A stretch of 64,000 nucleotides of DNA from NCBI GenBank assembly GCA_963682025.1, contig OY821520.1, positions 487,001-551,000 on the forward strand, given 5' to 3'. The stretch is from Cordilura impudica. Its lineage: Eukaryota; Arthropoda; Insecta; Diptera; Scathophagidae. Both the position numbers and the translations under genes were made by a program. The notes below the pieces were generated by a model. It did not search any database. It worked only from the letters and a program-made list of their open reading frames with translations, and was not told where the DNA came from. Positions 10,290-22,444 of this stretch are shown here, piece by piece; within the stretch, counting starts at the first letter, position 1; every line of letters starts with the position of its first letter.

Positions 10290-12120
10290 TATTATGTCAA
10301 CCTAGACCACGGAAAACAAATAAAAGAAATTATTTCTCTAGGATACGCCTAGCGAGACTAATAAAAACACGTTTTGTAACATAAGGATAATAAAATTCCG
10401 TAGACCACCCAAACACAAGAATGAAACCCAAACACAAGAATCGAAATGTAAGTTAAACCGTAATCAATGATCCAATAACACATCTAGCATTTTCAAAATA
10501 TTTACTATCAATTTAATAAAATGTAGGCTGCAACGCTGGTCCACTAAAGGATAGCTTTTTTTATGTTTCTTTAATAATTGGGAATATGAATTCAAAGGGA
10601 AATAAAAAAGGAAAAATAAAAGGAAATTACAAAAATCGGAAAAATCTGAAATGCACCATCCAAAGTACAGGTACACATACACATGCACATTGGTTTGAAA
10701 TTTGTATTTATATTATTTTTGCTTTAATTAACACAAAAAATATTTGATCTTAATTTCTAATTAAATCAAGAAATAAATTTTAAAATTAAAAAAAAAAAAT
10801 AGATCAAAACATTAAATTAAAAATCAAAGATTACGGTCTTGGGTTGTCCGATTTTCCTAAAACTTTTAATATATTATTTTCAGACCATCGGAGAATTGTT
10901 AATATTCAGAAAAAATTTATGCATGTATATATGTGTACATATGTACATATGTATGAATAGAAAGGAGTATGGTACTGTGTTATCTATGGCTCTGTAATGC
11001 GATGATAAAGTCGAATATGATAATAAACATGTTCCCCTTTCCTCCACTTTTGAAATATAGCGAAGACAATAAAATAGGTTGGCTTCATGCAAATATGCTT
11101 ATTTTGCTTTTGAGCTGTTTTTATCACATCTAAGTAAGTTGAGTTTGTTGTATTTTCAGTTCTTAATTTTCCGCAGTTTTTAATTTTGAATACATAAATT
11201 TTGTATAATTTTTAATGAAACTGCATGGTGATGTGTAACCAGTACTCACCAAGGAGTAGATGTTCAACTTTATTTAATGGTTTGGCAAGAATAAATGGAT
11301 ATTTTTTCAACATAAGTATGTATGTCTGTACGTTCACGTGTTATTAATGACCTAGTTAAAATTTATTATGTGTAAGCATATGCACCATGTACTGTATGTA
11401 CATTGTACATATTCATCGGAATAATGTGAAAATTTATCAATACTGAATTCGTGAACATTTGAGGTAAATCGCAGACGTTGGCTAAAATTTTAGTAACTAA
11501 AATTAATCTGACTCTTTAAATATTTAAAATACATACATACAAAAAAATGTATGTTTCACTAAATGAATATAATTTGTTGTAATTGCAGCAGCAATATTTC
11601 TTTCAGAAAATGTGCAACGAGTTAACAATCAGTTGTTGTTAAATTTGTACCCTTCTCGCATATACTCGTATTTATAACTGAATAATCCGAAGTTAAACAA
11701 AACGATGCGTTTAACGGATTAATATATTTTTTCTCGCATTTTTTAATTCTGTTTATTATTGATTGATACGAGTTATCTCTTACAAAAAATTAATATAGCT
11801 TTTAATTACTTATTTAAAATTAAATAAATTTTTTAATGTTGTCGGTTATAAAATTATGTCGTTTAAATCTTGAAATAAGGATACACATGATTAATTAAAT
11901 GAAAACAAAAGGTCACATATACATACATAAGTATATGTATATGTATGTATATATATTCATACCAGAATATATGAATATCTCTGAACATTTTTCCGCGTGT
12001 AGTTAAAAAAAGAATAAATAAATATAAAACAAGTAAGAGTGTTAAATAAATTTATAAATTTATACATAAATTTTTTTTTTGCTATATTTACATTGTTTTT
12101 TTTTTTATTAACAACTAGAT
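10290..12120. other. AT-rich noncoding stretch with TATG-type microsatellites
   Basis: Nothing coding is supported. ATGTATATATGTGTACATATG near 10920-10950 and ACATACATAAGTATATGTATATG near 11918-11955 are simple repeats. Poly(T) and poly(A) runs are frequent. Confidence 0.5.
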
Positions 12121-12124
12121 GTTG

Positions 12125-12905
12125 GTGAATTTTTACTCCCTTTATATTAACTCGTAGTGTCTGCTTGTCGAAAAAATTTTGGATCGATTTTAACCAATTT
12201 CCCGTGAGCCATTCGATCTGAAATTTTGCAAGCAGGCTCGTGGTAATAACAGAAATGATCTAGTAAATTTTTAGAGTGATGCCAAAACAATGGAAACTTA
12301 AATTTTTCTACCAGAGTTAATAAAAAAATGTACAAAGGGTTAGTTTTTATTATATTACAAGTCCAGCTATGACAACAACACAACATTTAGAATAACAACA
12401 AGAACAATATAGAAACATCATACATTTCATTTTTTTTTACTTTTTTCAGAGATTTCCCTGGACCTGTTCCACCGATTTTAATGATTTTTGAAATAGAAAT
12501 CTTCCCAGGAATTTGGTGAATCATTCTCACTAAAAATGATCACTGTAGCTGCACTATTCAGGGCGTGATCGTGACAAGAACAACATAGAAAATTATATTT
12601 TTTCAAGACTATTTTTAGTTCTTCATTCAAATCTCGGGCCCTAATCGACCGATTTGGACGATTTTAAATAGCAAACTTTTCAGGATGTGAGTGAATCATT
12701 TTTTATGTCAACGAGCACCCTAGCTGCCCGATTGATGCCGTCATCGTGATTTCCACAGACGGACAGACGGACATCGCTATATCGACTCCGGTTGTTATAA
12801 GGATCACAAATATATATATTTTATGGGGTCCAAAATTTTTTTTCTAATTATTACAAACGGAATGACAAACTTATATATACTCTCTGCACACTGGAGTGGA
12901 GGGTA
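12125..12905 (+). repeat. Second mini-me-like family, diverged copy
   Basis: Starts with ACTCCCTTTATATTAACTCG..GTGTCTGCTTGTC and contains several internal 'GACC.ATTT..TGATTTT' modules. It ends with CAGACGGACAGACGGACATC, the core CGCTATATCGACTCCGG, then (TA)n and TTTATGGGGTC. That order, (GACG) block, core, (TA)n, is the arrangement described for mini-me-type dipteran repeats. The first ~190 bp also occur inverted at 49160-49345. Noncoding. Confidence 0.7.
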
Positions 12906-13009
12906 TAATAATCGACGTCAGGAACTAGTTGTATTGAAGCAATTAAAGTTTTCTCAGAGTAGTTAGAAACAATATCATTGAATTTCTAAAATATATTTTC
13001 CATGTACAA

Positions 13010-13225
13010 TCGATCATTTGCAATAAGACCGGCATAACTCAAAAAAAGCGATGCCGAGATAAATGCATTTAAAGTTTTCAATTGTGCCTAAAAATTACAA
13101 AGCACTTTTGGTCGATACTCTATGTAAAAAAGAGATATCAATACCATTTTTTGATATGTTGTAGATTACGGTGTGACCAATAATCGCATTTTTTGACTTA
13201 TGCCGGTCTTCTCGCAAATAAGCGA
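13010..13225. mobile_element. ~215-bp MITE with GACCGGCATAA ends
   Basis: Left end TTTGCAATAAGACCGGCATA (13018-13037) and right end TATGCCGGTCTTCTCGCAAA (13199-13218) are inverted with few mismatches. Internal sequence is noncoding. A target duplication could not be fixed. This is most simply a nonautonomous DNA transposon. Confidence 0.6.
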
Positions 13226-13755
13226 TATATTTTGGTTTTTGTAACTTTTCAGACAGTTTTTTAAATTTATTTATTAATTTCTTATTTTTGCATAAATAAA
13301 TGTCAACTTTCCACTAAGGTATGTGATATTTTTTAATAAATTTAAATAAATTAATAAATACCAGCTGCAAAATTCTGGTTGCCGGTATTTCACTTTTTGT
13401 TTAACGTCAGGGAATGATTTGTCTATAAATGCTGTTATTTACAATGAGCTATATTTCATACCTGAAAAATTTATATATTTTGAAATATTTTTTTTTTTTA
13501 AGTAGAGGAAACTGAAGAAAGTAACTTTCACAAATTCTAACAAAAAAAAAATAAAAATAATAAATGCAAAAATGACCTCATAGTGAAAATGGTCCAGTAA
13601 GTTTTAAACCTAAAAAGTTCAGCCTATCAGTTTATTTAGTTCTTTGCTGGGAATCCACTATTATTTATAATTTTTAAATTGCAGAACCACGAATTAGGAA
13701 TTAACAATATAATGAAAGGTAAAACTAGACTACAGTTCAGTCTGACAAGGAAAGA
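13226..13755. other. AT-rich spacer
   Basis: No gene or structured repeat could be supported. Long A and T runs near 13490 and 13545. Confidence 0.4.
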
Positions 13756-13757
13756 AA

Positions 13758-14245
13758 AAGTTTGAATGCCAGGAAAACTGGCACACATGAATCGGAAAAT
13801 GTGAGAGTATACGAGGCAATTAATGCCCAAGAGTACAGTAAAATGCCACGTCTTCATTTTACAAAGGATAAGTTTGTTATCCAAAAAGGAAATAGTAAAC
13901 TTTCTGAATATAAGGTGCGTGATTTAGTTACAAATGGAGTCGTTGACTTAGATCATGTCTTTCTAAAGCTTGAAAAAGTAGCTGGAAACGTAGGCCTGCC
14001 AAATTACTGTCTCTAGATGACAGTATGCTCAGAAACCTAAGGAAAGAGATTTTTATAGTAATTGAAAATAGGATCTTGCAAGATTTAAAAATAGTACTCA
14101 CTCCACCATTGATAAAAATCCGATAATTTAAAATCATACAAAAATATCATGATGACCCAGTATGTGGAGGACATCCGGGGATCACTCTTATGATGAAGAA
14201 ATTCAGATTGAAATATTATTGGAAGGGCATGAACTAACAAGTCCC
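13758..14245 (+). pseudogene. Ty3/gypsy Pol remnant (RNase H-integrase linker and integrase zinc domain)
   Basis: The frame from 13762 gives a linker resembling the Osvaldo/412-type gypsy Pol (RVYEAINAQEYSKMPRL, then VRDLVTNGVVDLDHVFLKLE). It is followed, across a TAG at 14014-14016 and a further stop near 14125, by MLRNLRKEIFIVIENRILQD and KYHDDPVCGGHPGITLMMKK plus FRLKYYWKGM. The last block is the H-H-C-C integrase N-terminal zinc domain with its GHPG..RT-like core. No LTRs, RNase H catalytic core or integrase DDE were found nearby, so it is an isolated internal fragment of an LTR retrotransposon. Confidence 0.7.
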
Positions 14246-14508
14246 AAGACCTTATCTGTTACAGTATTCTAGATATATGACATTAAATATTTACTATGTA
14301 TTAAATATTCACTATGTATTATTACTAAATTAGTTTGTTATGTAAATAGTTTCAGAACTCTTGCTATCGTAGTACTCCAGATATTATATGTTAAAATTAG
14401 ATGTTAAAAATACACTTTACTGTAAAAATTTCAAGGCGATCGGTCGAGTGGTGTAGTCTCCTATAAACCACAAACAAAGAAACGTTCAAACATACAAAAC
14501 TCCATTTT
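14246..14508. other. AT-rich spacer
   Basis: Short A/T-rich sequence with an ATTAAATATTCACTATGTATT partial tandem repeat near 14285-14325 and a CGATCGGTCGAGTGGTG-like string. No gene seen. Confidence 0.35.
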
Positions 14509-15278
14509 TATACCCTAAAGCACTATGTGGTCAGGGTATAATGACTTTGTGCTGATATTTAAAAAATATTTGACCAAGACCCATGTTTTATTATACCGAT
14601 CGACTTAAAATCACTTTCTGAGTCGTTTTAGCGATGTCCGTCTGTGTGTCCATGTAAACCTTGTAATCAAACTACAGGTCGCAAATGTAAATATATTTTA
14701 ATGAAATTTGGTATATAATCTTTCATTGGCCATAGCATAAACGCTATTGAAATTGTTGAAAATCGGTACATCTTCAGACCTAGTAACCATACAAATGACC
14801 CCTGTGAAATAGACTTATTTGTCATAAAATCCAAATTATCTTATAGATGTCGGTCAAATTGGGTTTGTGTATGTTTATTACTCCCATTAATCAGTAGTCC
14901 AAAAATAAACCCTATAGGACAATTCTTTATCATAGCCCCCATATAAAGCTGCTTCCTGATCTTCACGTAAATCTATAAAAAAAAATGTTGCACGGATTTT
15001 TCTCAAATTTGCCATTTATATATTTTTGCAAAAACTAAGTCACCTTACCTAATATGGTCAGGATCGGTCCATTTTTGACCTAGTCCCCATATAAATAAAG
15101 CATCCGATATGAACTTTTTCATATTCAAAGGCAACAAAATTAATAACAATCCCACTCAAATTTGTTTTATGCTTATTTTCTATATCCAATTCGTTGGGCC
15201 TAAGAGATAGGATCTCTAAACGCATGGTATAGAGTGTCGTATAGTCGGTCTAGACCGACTATAATTTTCTTATTTGTT
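14509..15278 (-). repeat. Mini-me-like repeat, full minus copy
   Basis: Reads inverted from TATACCCTAAAGCACTATGT (3' end) to the perfect palindrome AGTCGGTCTAGACCGACT at 15243-15260 and TTTTCTTATTTGT. The (GACG)n block is reduced to a short GATGTCCGTCTGTGTGTCC. About 770 bp, more diverged than the other full copies. Confidence 0.8.
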
Positions 15279-16031
15279 ATATATTAGATTATGATAATTT
15301 CAAACTTTTTGTGAAGTTTTAAAAACATTAACATTTTCATTATTATAAAAACATAATTAAAATTGATATGAAAATTTCGAAGCAATCAAAAGTAACGACA
15401 GAACATATGATTAGTCATAATGCCATTTTTCATATAAATATTTGTCAAATACAATGTAATTAACACTATGAATTTGAGAAAATCTCAATTCTGTAAATTT
15501 ATAAGTTTATTTGATAAATTTTTTACTATATTTTTTTGAAATTAAACATTAAACATTGAATTAATTTGATATATCTCTGTTAAAATTATTTTTCAAAATT
15601 TTATTTAAAATGTATAAATTAACATAAATCGTCTGTGGTATAAAAATATATAAGTACTTTATAATGTTAAGAATTGAATCAGTATCACAATATAATCTTT
15701 TGCAAATATTATTACATTATTAAATTCGTTACACTCAAAAAATTTGTTATGTTTGAGTAAGGAAGAAAATAATATAGTCTGTTTGTATTATATTTTAAAA
15801 ATTATATATTAAATTGTTTTTTTTTTTTTGTTTTTTGCTTTAATTAATAAATTAATGTTAATTTACTGAAATTATTCGTTATACTTGGAATATTATTTTG
15901 TTCTCTAAATTAATTTATAATGACATAAAATTAGTATTTTTTATTGAAAATTAATTAATTGCCAATTTTATAATTTCCACGAAACATTTAGACTATTATA
16001 GTTTGGCAGATTGCTTTGGGGCTAATATTCA
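15279..16031. other. Very AT-rich spacer
   Basis: No coding sequence, TIR pair or tandem array recognised in this stretch. Confidence 0.4.
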
Positions 16032-16036
16032 ATTAA

Positions 16037-16559
16037 AGTGCGTTTACATCTAAGCAAAATCTAGTATAAACGAGATTTCGAGCGAAATCTAGCTCATTTT
16101 TACTAGATTTGTGCAAAATCTCACAAAATTTTGTCAAACTTGGGCACCACCAATTTATAACTATACAAAGTTATAACTTTTTATACTGCCATGTGCCCAT
16201 TCCAATCTGCTTAAAAAATTATTGTGGAAAATGAATTTGTTTTTGCTGTTCAAACAAAACATTTAACAAATGCTGATTTTTTTTCGCAAAATTTTTATTT
16301 CAATTTGTACTTCTTTCATTTTTGATGCATAATATAATTATAAAGTCTGTACCTTTTTAGAATTTTCGATATTTCCATTTTCCTATTGTTTTGTTTATTT
16401 TTGGTATTTCTAGTTTAAATGTTATAGTTTAATCAGCTGTTTATTGTTATGGAAACAAAATCTCACAAAACGTAAAAAAAAAGTTAGATGTAAACGGTAT
16501 AGATTTTGAAATAGATTTAAACTAAAATCTACTAGATTTTCCTCAGACGTAAACTCACT
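16037..16559. mobile_element. 523-bp MITE with 5-bp target duplication ATTAA
   Basis: Left end AGTGCGTTTACATCTAAGC and right end in reverse complement AGTGAGTTTACGTCTGAGG match as TIRs. Inner parts AAAATCTAGTA are also inverted. ATTAA flanks both sides (16032-16036 and 16560-16564). ACTAGATTT/AAATCTAG motifs recur below the TIRs. No coding frame. A similar GTGCGTTTACA terminus occurs in the MITE at 49951-50812, so they may be related. Confidence 0.75.
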
Positions 16560-16564
16560 ATTAA

Positions 16565-17720
16565 TGTCGTTTATTTTTTAACAAAGTTGGGAAGGTAAAT
16601 GAAATAGAAATATAATTTCCTAACCAGTTTTTATTTGTTTCTTTTAAATTTTATTGTTTTATGTGGTTGACATTAGGGTTTAATTTTTGTAAACTATCTA
16701 ATTAACAGTCTATTTTGTGCTTGAGATATCTTCAAGAAGAAAAAACACCCTCCGCTTTTACTCAGCAAGGCCGTTATTAAAGTTAGCATTGCATTAGGTG
16801 AACGTAAGTGGTTAATTGACAAACACGATATGGGGTATTGTTTGCATCTATTTTTTATTATTAAATCAAAGAAGAAATAATTGATATTCACTGATATCAA
16901 AAGTATGAATGAAAGAATTGATCCGGTACATATCAGATATACAAATAAGTTTTCGCCTTTTTTATTCAAAACTTGCGTATATATTGTGAAAGACGTATTG
17001 TTCATCGTTTGCTGTTATTTTTTTCCCCACGGCTACCGGATAAATATTCTCTACTGACTCACTCATCTTAAACCGTACATTTAAGAGCTATAGACCAATA
17101 AAACTTTCCACTGTTTTTAGTCCATAACTGATTATTTATGCACAATCGGCCTGGATGTTTCCACTACCGATATCCATTTTTTACAGATCTCATTGTTTAC
17201 CCTTAAAGTTTTCTTTTCATTATTTCTGAATGTCGAGAGTCTTGTGTCAAAATTTCAAGTAAATCGGAGCAAAACTACAGCGTTTCCAGCGACCGGCCCT
17301 CGTACGGTATAACGTACATGTTAAAAACTTTAAATCAATTTTCCCGCAAACAACACTTTTAAAGTCCGTGAACATCATAACTCAAAATCTACTTGACCGA
17401 TTCTTTTGAAAGTTTAGGGTTTTTATAAATCATTTTTTTCCCCATTTTTAACAACAAATTCACCGAAATTTTATAGCAAAAATCGTGTTTTTCACTCAAA
17501 GTCTTGAAAAAATAAAAAAAAGAAATTTAAAAAACTATTCGTGGTTACTTCGGGAAACCTATCGCCTTTTAAACGCATTTAGATTTTTTTATTTGACATG
17601 ACCCGGTAACGAGTTATGATGTTTTCCGCAAGACACCTTTTTTTAAGGCGCCTCCGGAGACTTATACATATATTAAAATTTTTAGTTTAAATTTTTTTAA
17701 AGATACTTAAGATATAACGT
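16565..17720. other. Noncoding, possibly a degraded transposon end
   Basis: No gene supported. 17330-17640 has the look of a TE subterminal region (runs such as CATCATAACTCAAAATCTACTTGACCGATTC). It resembles in style, but not base by base, the ends of the 25-28 kb transposon. No partner repeat was found. Confidence 0.3.
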
Positions 17721-17723
17721 GTA

Positions 17724-17953
17724 TACACACAGACAAAATATTTGCCAACTGACTTAGTCTGAAGAGGTACAACTGTATTTTCGATTGTATCAACAGAAAT
17801 TAATATCATCTGCCAATTTAATATTGTGATAAAATATTTACTATTAAGGCAATAGAATTGTAATCATCGTAAACCCGAATATTGGTTATTAGCATTTCTC
17901 AATTCGGTTGGTAATAAATTCGGTAGCCACAATGAATCTTTTTTCTGTGTGTA
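17724..17953. mobile_element. ~230-bp MITE, copy 1
   Basis: TIRs are TACACACAGACAAAA (left) and TTTTTTCTGTGTGTA (right). It shares its whole length with the copy at 43150-43374: common landmarks are GTACAACTGTATTTTCGA, ATTCGGTTGGTAA.AAATTCGG and TAGCCA.AATGAATCT. No coding capacity. Two diverged copies in one window indicate an older, abundant family. Confidence 0.75.
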
Positions 17954-18002
17954 CGAAATAAATTATCCAACATTATTTATATCCTAAAAAATAAAAACTA
18001 TA

Positions 18003-18774
18003 AGCAAGAAAATTATAGTCGGTCTAGACCGACTATACAATATCCTATACCATGGTTTAGAGACCCTATCTCTTCGGTCCAACTAATTGGATATAGAAAA
18101 TAAGAATAAACCAAATTTGAGTGCCATTGTTATTAATTTTTTTTGGCTGCAGATGAAAAGGTTAATATCGGGTGCTAGGTCGAAAAATGGACCGATCCTG
18201 ATCATGTTTGGTAAAGTCACTTATATTTTTAAAAAATTATACAAACCAAATTTGAAAAAAATCTGTGCACTATTTTTGTTTTTTGATAGATTTAAGTGAA
18301 GATCGGGAAGCAGCTCTATATGAGGCCTATGATTAAGAATTGTCCTATAGGGATTATTTTTGGACTACTGATTAATGGATATAATATATAAATACAAACC
18401 CAATTTAACTAAGATTTGTATGATAATTTGGATCTTATGGCATTATATGTTGATTTCATAGGGGTCATTTGTATGGGGGCTAGGTCTGAATATGGACCGA
18501 ATTTCACGAGTTTCAATAGCGTTCATCCAATGGCCAATAGAATCTTATATACTAAATTTCATCAAAATATATTCATAATTGCGACCTGTAGTTTGATTAC
18601 AAGGTTTAGATGGACACACAGACGGACAGACGGACGGACATCGTTAAATTGAATCAGGTAGTGATTCTGATTCGATCGGAATAATAAAAGATGGGTCTAG
18701 GTCGAATATTTTTAGTAGTTACAAACAGCAGCACAAAGTCATTATACCCAAACCACATAGTGGTATAGGGTATA
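18003..18774 (+). repeat. Mini-me-like repeat, full plus copy
   Basis: Begins AAGCAAGAAAATTATAG with the intact palindrome AGTCGGTCTAGACCGACT, has ACAGACGGACAGACGGACGG near 18617 and ends GTGGTATAGGGTATA. Noncoding. Confidence 0.85.
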
Positions 18775-21170
18775 ATGACCGGGAAGCGAAAAAAATTTTT
18801 TTTTGTATTCCTGGGTTCTCTAATGATTATATATCAACAAAATTAGAGTTGAAAGCAAATTAAAGAATTTTTTGTAATTTTGTTTAAGTTGGTTTTTAAG
18901 AACTTTCTACTTTCAACAATATTCGCATATAAATGCGTATTTGTGTATTTTCATGAGTTTAACTCATCTTCAAAGAAAATATGTAATAAAAGCGTTTAAG
19001 TATATTTACATACCAAAATATATACATACTCGTATATATGTACATGGCATTACGTGAGCCGTTAAGAGAATAATTGGGCGATTATAATTTTTTATAAGTG
19101 ACTTTATATATATATAAATGTGTAACAATTCAAGTAGGTAACAATTTATACAATAGCAAAGAACAATAACTGAATATTTATGTTTCTTTACCCTCACAAA
19201 GAACCACCATCTTAAACTTACCTGTTTAAAATGTTTTTATTTAACTCTTGTGTAGGCATCACCAGAGGCTTGAAAGAATTTATTTCCTTGATAACATTTT
19301 CAATTAATAAATGTCTCTATTAATAAAAAAAAAAGTTCGGTTTCTATTAAAAATTTGACCAATAAGTTTAAACTGATAACTTGTTAACTATGTTAATATT
19401 CTAGTAATATTTTTTTTACATTCTTATCCTAGAACCAAACTTTATGTCAGATACTTTACGATTAAGACAATAATTAATATAGGAACAATTATGACAACAA
19501 TGTTTTATATAATCATTGGTGAAGGCGTAAAGTCCAATTAAAATATCCACACAGTTGTTTTGAATTTAACACAATATACCATTCGGAATTTAAACTCACT
19601 TTTTGATATAAACTGTTCAAATACAACAACTTTGACGATATTGGCGCTACCACTGGGTTGGATGATCTTTAACTTAAGTATCAATTTTGAATAAAATAAA
19701 CAATAATTTTGGATGTGATTTTCTCAGTGATTAATATAATGCTTTCCTGCTTTCTAAATGAAAATATAACAACAAAATAAGTATTTCAAGCTCAACAATT
19801 TGGCAAAGTATTTGTGAATGAGGCAAAAAAAAAATTATATAATATTTATGTCACTTTGTTTAATTTTTATTTATTTTGTCATTGAAGACTTGTGCTGTAT
19901 ATTGAATAGAAAGCATTGTTTATAAATTTCTGACATCATAAGGAAGGGTTTATTAATTAAATCACAACTACAAATCGCTTGCAAAATCGAAAATTTATTC
20001 CAGTTTTAAATTGTCCATATAAACGTTAATTCTTAATTAATTTCATCACAGATTCGCGTTAAACTATTCTCTTTGGGTATACTTTATACTTTTTAGCATG
20101 ATCTAGGTGTCATAAATCTGGCCATTGATCTGAGCCCATTTTCTAGAAATTTTTTATTACTTGTTTATTTAATTAGTTCTTTTTTATAAAGATATTATCA
20201 TATTTGCGATGTATAGCGAAATTAGATTAAAGTGTGTAAAGTAATGAAGTATTTCCATTTTAACTTACAAATATATTTACATGAGTAGTTCGAGTGAACC
20301 AGAAACAAATGAATACTTTAAATGTCTGAGTATAATTTACATATGCATATATTTTTTAAAGTCATATACTTTTTGAATACATTTTGCTTGTAACGAAATT
20401 GTAAATAAGCCATGTTTGTATTTCGGAAATTTTTAAGTGTCTGATGGCATATTACTCGTATTTTCCAATATAAAAGAATGCTTACGAAAAAATGTTAACA
20501 TTTTATTTTATTAATGTCTTAAAAATTAAAAAAGATATTTTTAAAATTAATTTCGCATAATGAAAACATAAACAATATTCTTAAAGTAAAAAAAAAAAAA
20601 TAAACCATCCACTTAAATTTCCAACCCTTTTAAAATAGTGGTTATTAAAACTTTTGCCCTAAAATTATTTGTTAGACCTCAAATAGGGTAGTTTGGAGGA
20701 TTGGTATTTTTCGGTTCATCATTCGCTTTATAGCGAATATTGAACTAACAACTAATTGTAGAAAAATCAAGGGTCTTATCGTCGCATTCATTATCGAATA
20801 AAATAAATCGAAATTCCATATTTTGGTTTATTATTTAAAGAAGATGGACAAACGTCCGACCTCTTTTCACTTTTACTATTAACCAAGGGCCATAATTCAT
20901 TAACTGTGATAGAGAAAAATTATTCTCAGTATCGATCAAAAAATTTCGATAACGAATACGACGATTAGACCCAGGTCTAAATATTGATGGAATGGGTTTG
21001 TGTTTATTAAAGGGTAATAAAAGTTTTGGTAGGCTATGCTCTATGTGCAATTCTCCATTTTTTTATTTTTATTTATTTAAACTAGCATCGTTAACAGTTA
21101 ACAATATATGAATAAATTTGTATATACATTGTTTGAGATAGATATAAGCAAATATAAACTGATTATAATA
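18775..21170. other. AT-rich noncoding stretch
   Basis: About 2.4 kb with no supported gene, TIR pair or tandem array. Short frames such as that at 20835-21050 on the minus strand have no recognisable motif. Confidence 0.45.
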
Positions 21171-21173
21171 TAA

Positions 21174-22113
21174 AACCGTGTGTCCATTACCAAGTTTTCT
21201 TGCGGAAGTTGCTTCCAGAAGTGACTTCCAGAAGTTTTTGTCATGTAAACACGTATTAAAAGTCGAATTCCAGAAGTCACGGCTTGCAGAAGTTGTTGCT
21301 TGCTGGAAGTAACTTGAACGACTTGCTGTGAACTGCAACTGTTTTGAAGACTTGCAGAGGAAGTCGGGTATACGTCGGGTAAACGGTTTGTGGTATTCTC
21401 TTCTGTTTTCAGTTTTGTTTTGTGTTATTTTTTTTTTAGTTCTTTTCCAAATTTATAAAAATGAACAAAAAATAAATTCGTTTGGAGTAGTGGAAAAACC
21501 CATTTGGTAATTGAAAAACAAGAATGTTATACTGAATTATGGGACACATCCTATAAGATATTAAATTAAAAAAATAAATCGCTTTAAAGGCAATAGCTAA
21601 TGATATAGACGACCCCGAAGAAGAGGTCAAAAGGAAATTACACAACCTCTGAACGCAGTTTGGTCAAGAAGTAAACAAACAAAGGAAAAAAAAGTGGCCA
21701 AAGTAAGGAAGATATATGTATATGTTAGGAAGTGGGAGTTTTATAATGACATGAAATACATAATGTCATCTCATGCACCCAAAAGAAACTGAGGATAATT
21801 TGGTAACAATAACAAAATATAACCGTTTTAATTTTTATTTCATTATATATTCCATTATATTATATATTCACTTGTGCTTACTTAAATATGCTAATATGCT
21901 ATACTGTCATTCGTAAAAAAAGCAAACTCTACTGCAAGATGTACTCCCATTGTGTGGAAACACGTCTGCAATTTCTTGCAGCAAGTTCATCGTAATAACT
22001 TCTACAAACTACTTCTAGAAGCAGACTTCATCAAGTTTCGGTTTTAGTGGAAACACTTCAGCAAATATGTGCAGAAGCTCTTCCGCAAGTGACTTGCTAT
22101 TGGACACACGGCT
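21174..22113 (+). mobile_element. PIF/Harbinger-type element with 3-bp TAA target duplication
   Basis: Termini AACCGTGTGTCCATTACCAA (left) and, in reverse complement, AGCCGTGTGTCCAATAGCAA (right) form TIRs that continue with CTTGCGGAAG. TAA flanks both ends (21171-21173 and 22114-22116), the target size and sequence typical of PIF/Harbinger. Subterminal regions are dense in CAGAAGT/ACTTCTG motifs in both orientations. The only coding relic is a MADF domain (next entry). No DDE transposase is present, so this is a deletion derivative of about 940 bp. Confidence 0.75.
21490..21795 (+). pseudogene. MADF (Myb/SANT-like) domain relic
   Basis: Two frames together give a MADF signature: LIEKQECYTELWDTSYKIL (21511-21566), then IANDIDDPEEEVKRKLHNL (near 21590-21645), TQFGQEVNKQRKKKVAKV, and RKWEFYNDMKYIMSSHAP ending in TGA at about 21790. 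Stops and a frameshift separate the blocks, so it is not functional. PIF/Harbinger transposons encode a MADF-type DNA-binding partner of the transposase, which fits the surrounding TIRs and TAA duplication. Confidence 0.7.
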
Positions 22114-22116
22114 TAA

Positions 22117-22440
22117 GGAAATGGGTGATTAGAACTTAACCATTTTAAGGGAAAAAGATAGAAAAACCAATTGAATATGTATAAGAAATTTTTAACTAAT
22201 TCTTCTAATAGGTTCAAACTGAAGTTTGCAGAAACATTAACTCAACAAATTTCTTATTAAATCATAATTTGATGATCTGTTTTGGTCTTCGAATCTTCTG
22301 CGTTAATTTTCGAAATACTGTTTCAAACATACCTCCTTTGTAGTTTCTGTGTAGAATATTTGTTGAGTATCACCTGGAAAAATTATATATAATTTTTAAA
22401 ATTTTTGTTTTGAATTATCTGTAAAGATTTTACATACGTT
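22117..22440. other. Spacer, no feature seen
   Basis: AT-rich sequence between the Harbinger-type element and the LINE relic; it may include the 3' part of the LINE but nothing is recognisable. Confidence 0.35.
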
Positions 22441-22444
22441 TTGG

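Noticed and set aside
16694..17005. 103-codon minus-strand frame as a host gene
   Set aside because: No recognisable motif, no splice or context support, and AT-rich composition bias explains its amino acids.
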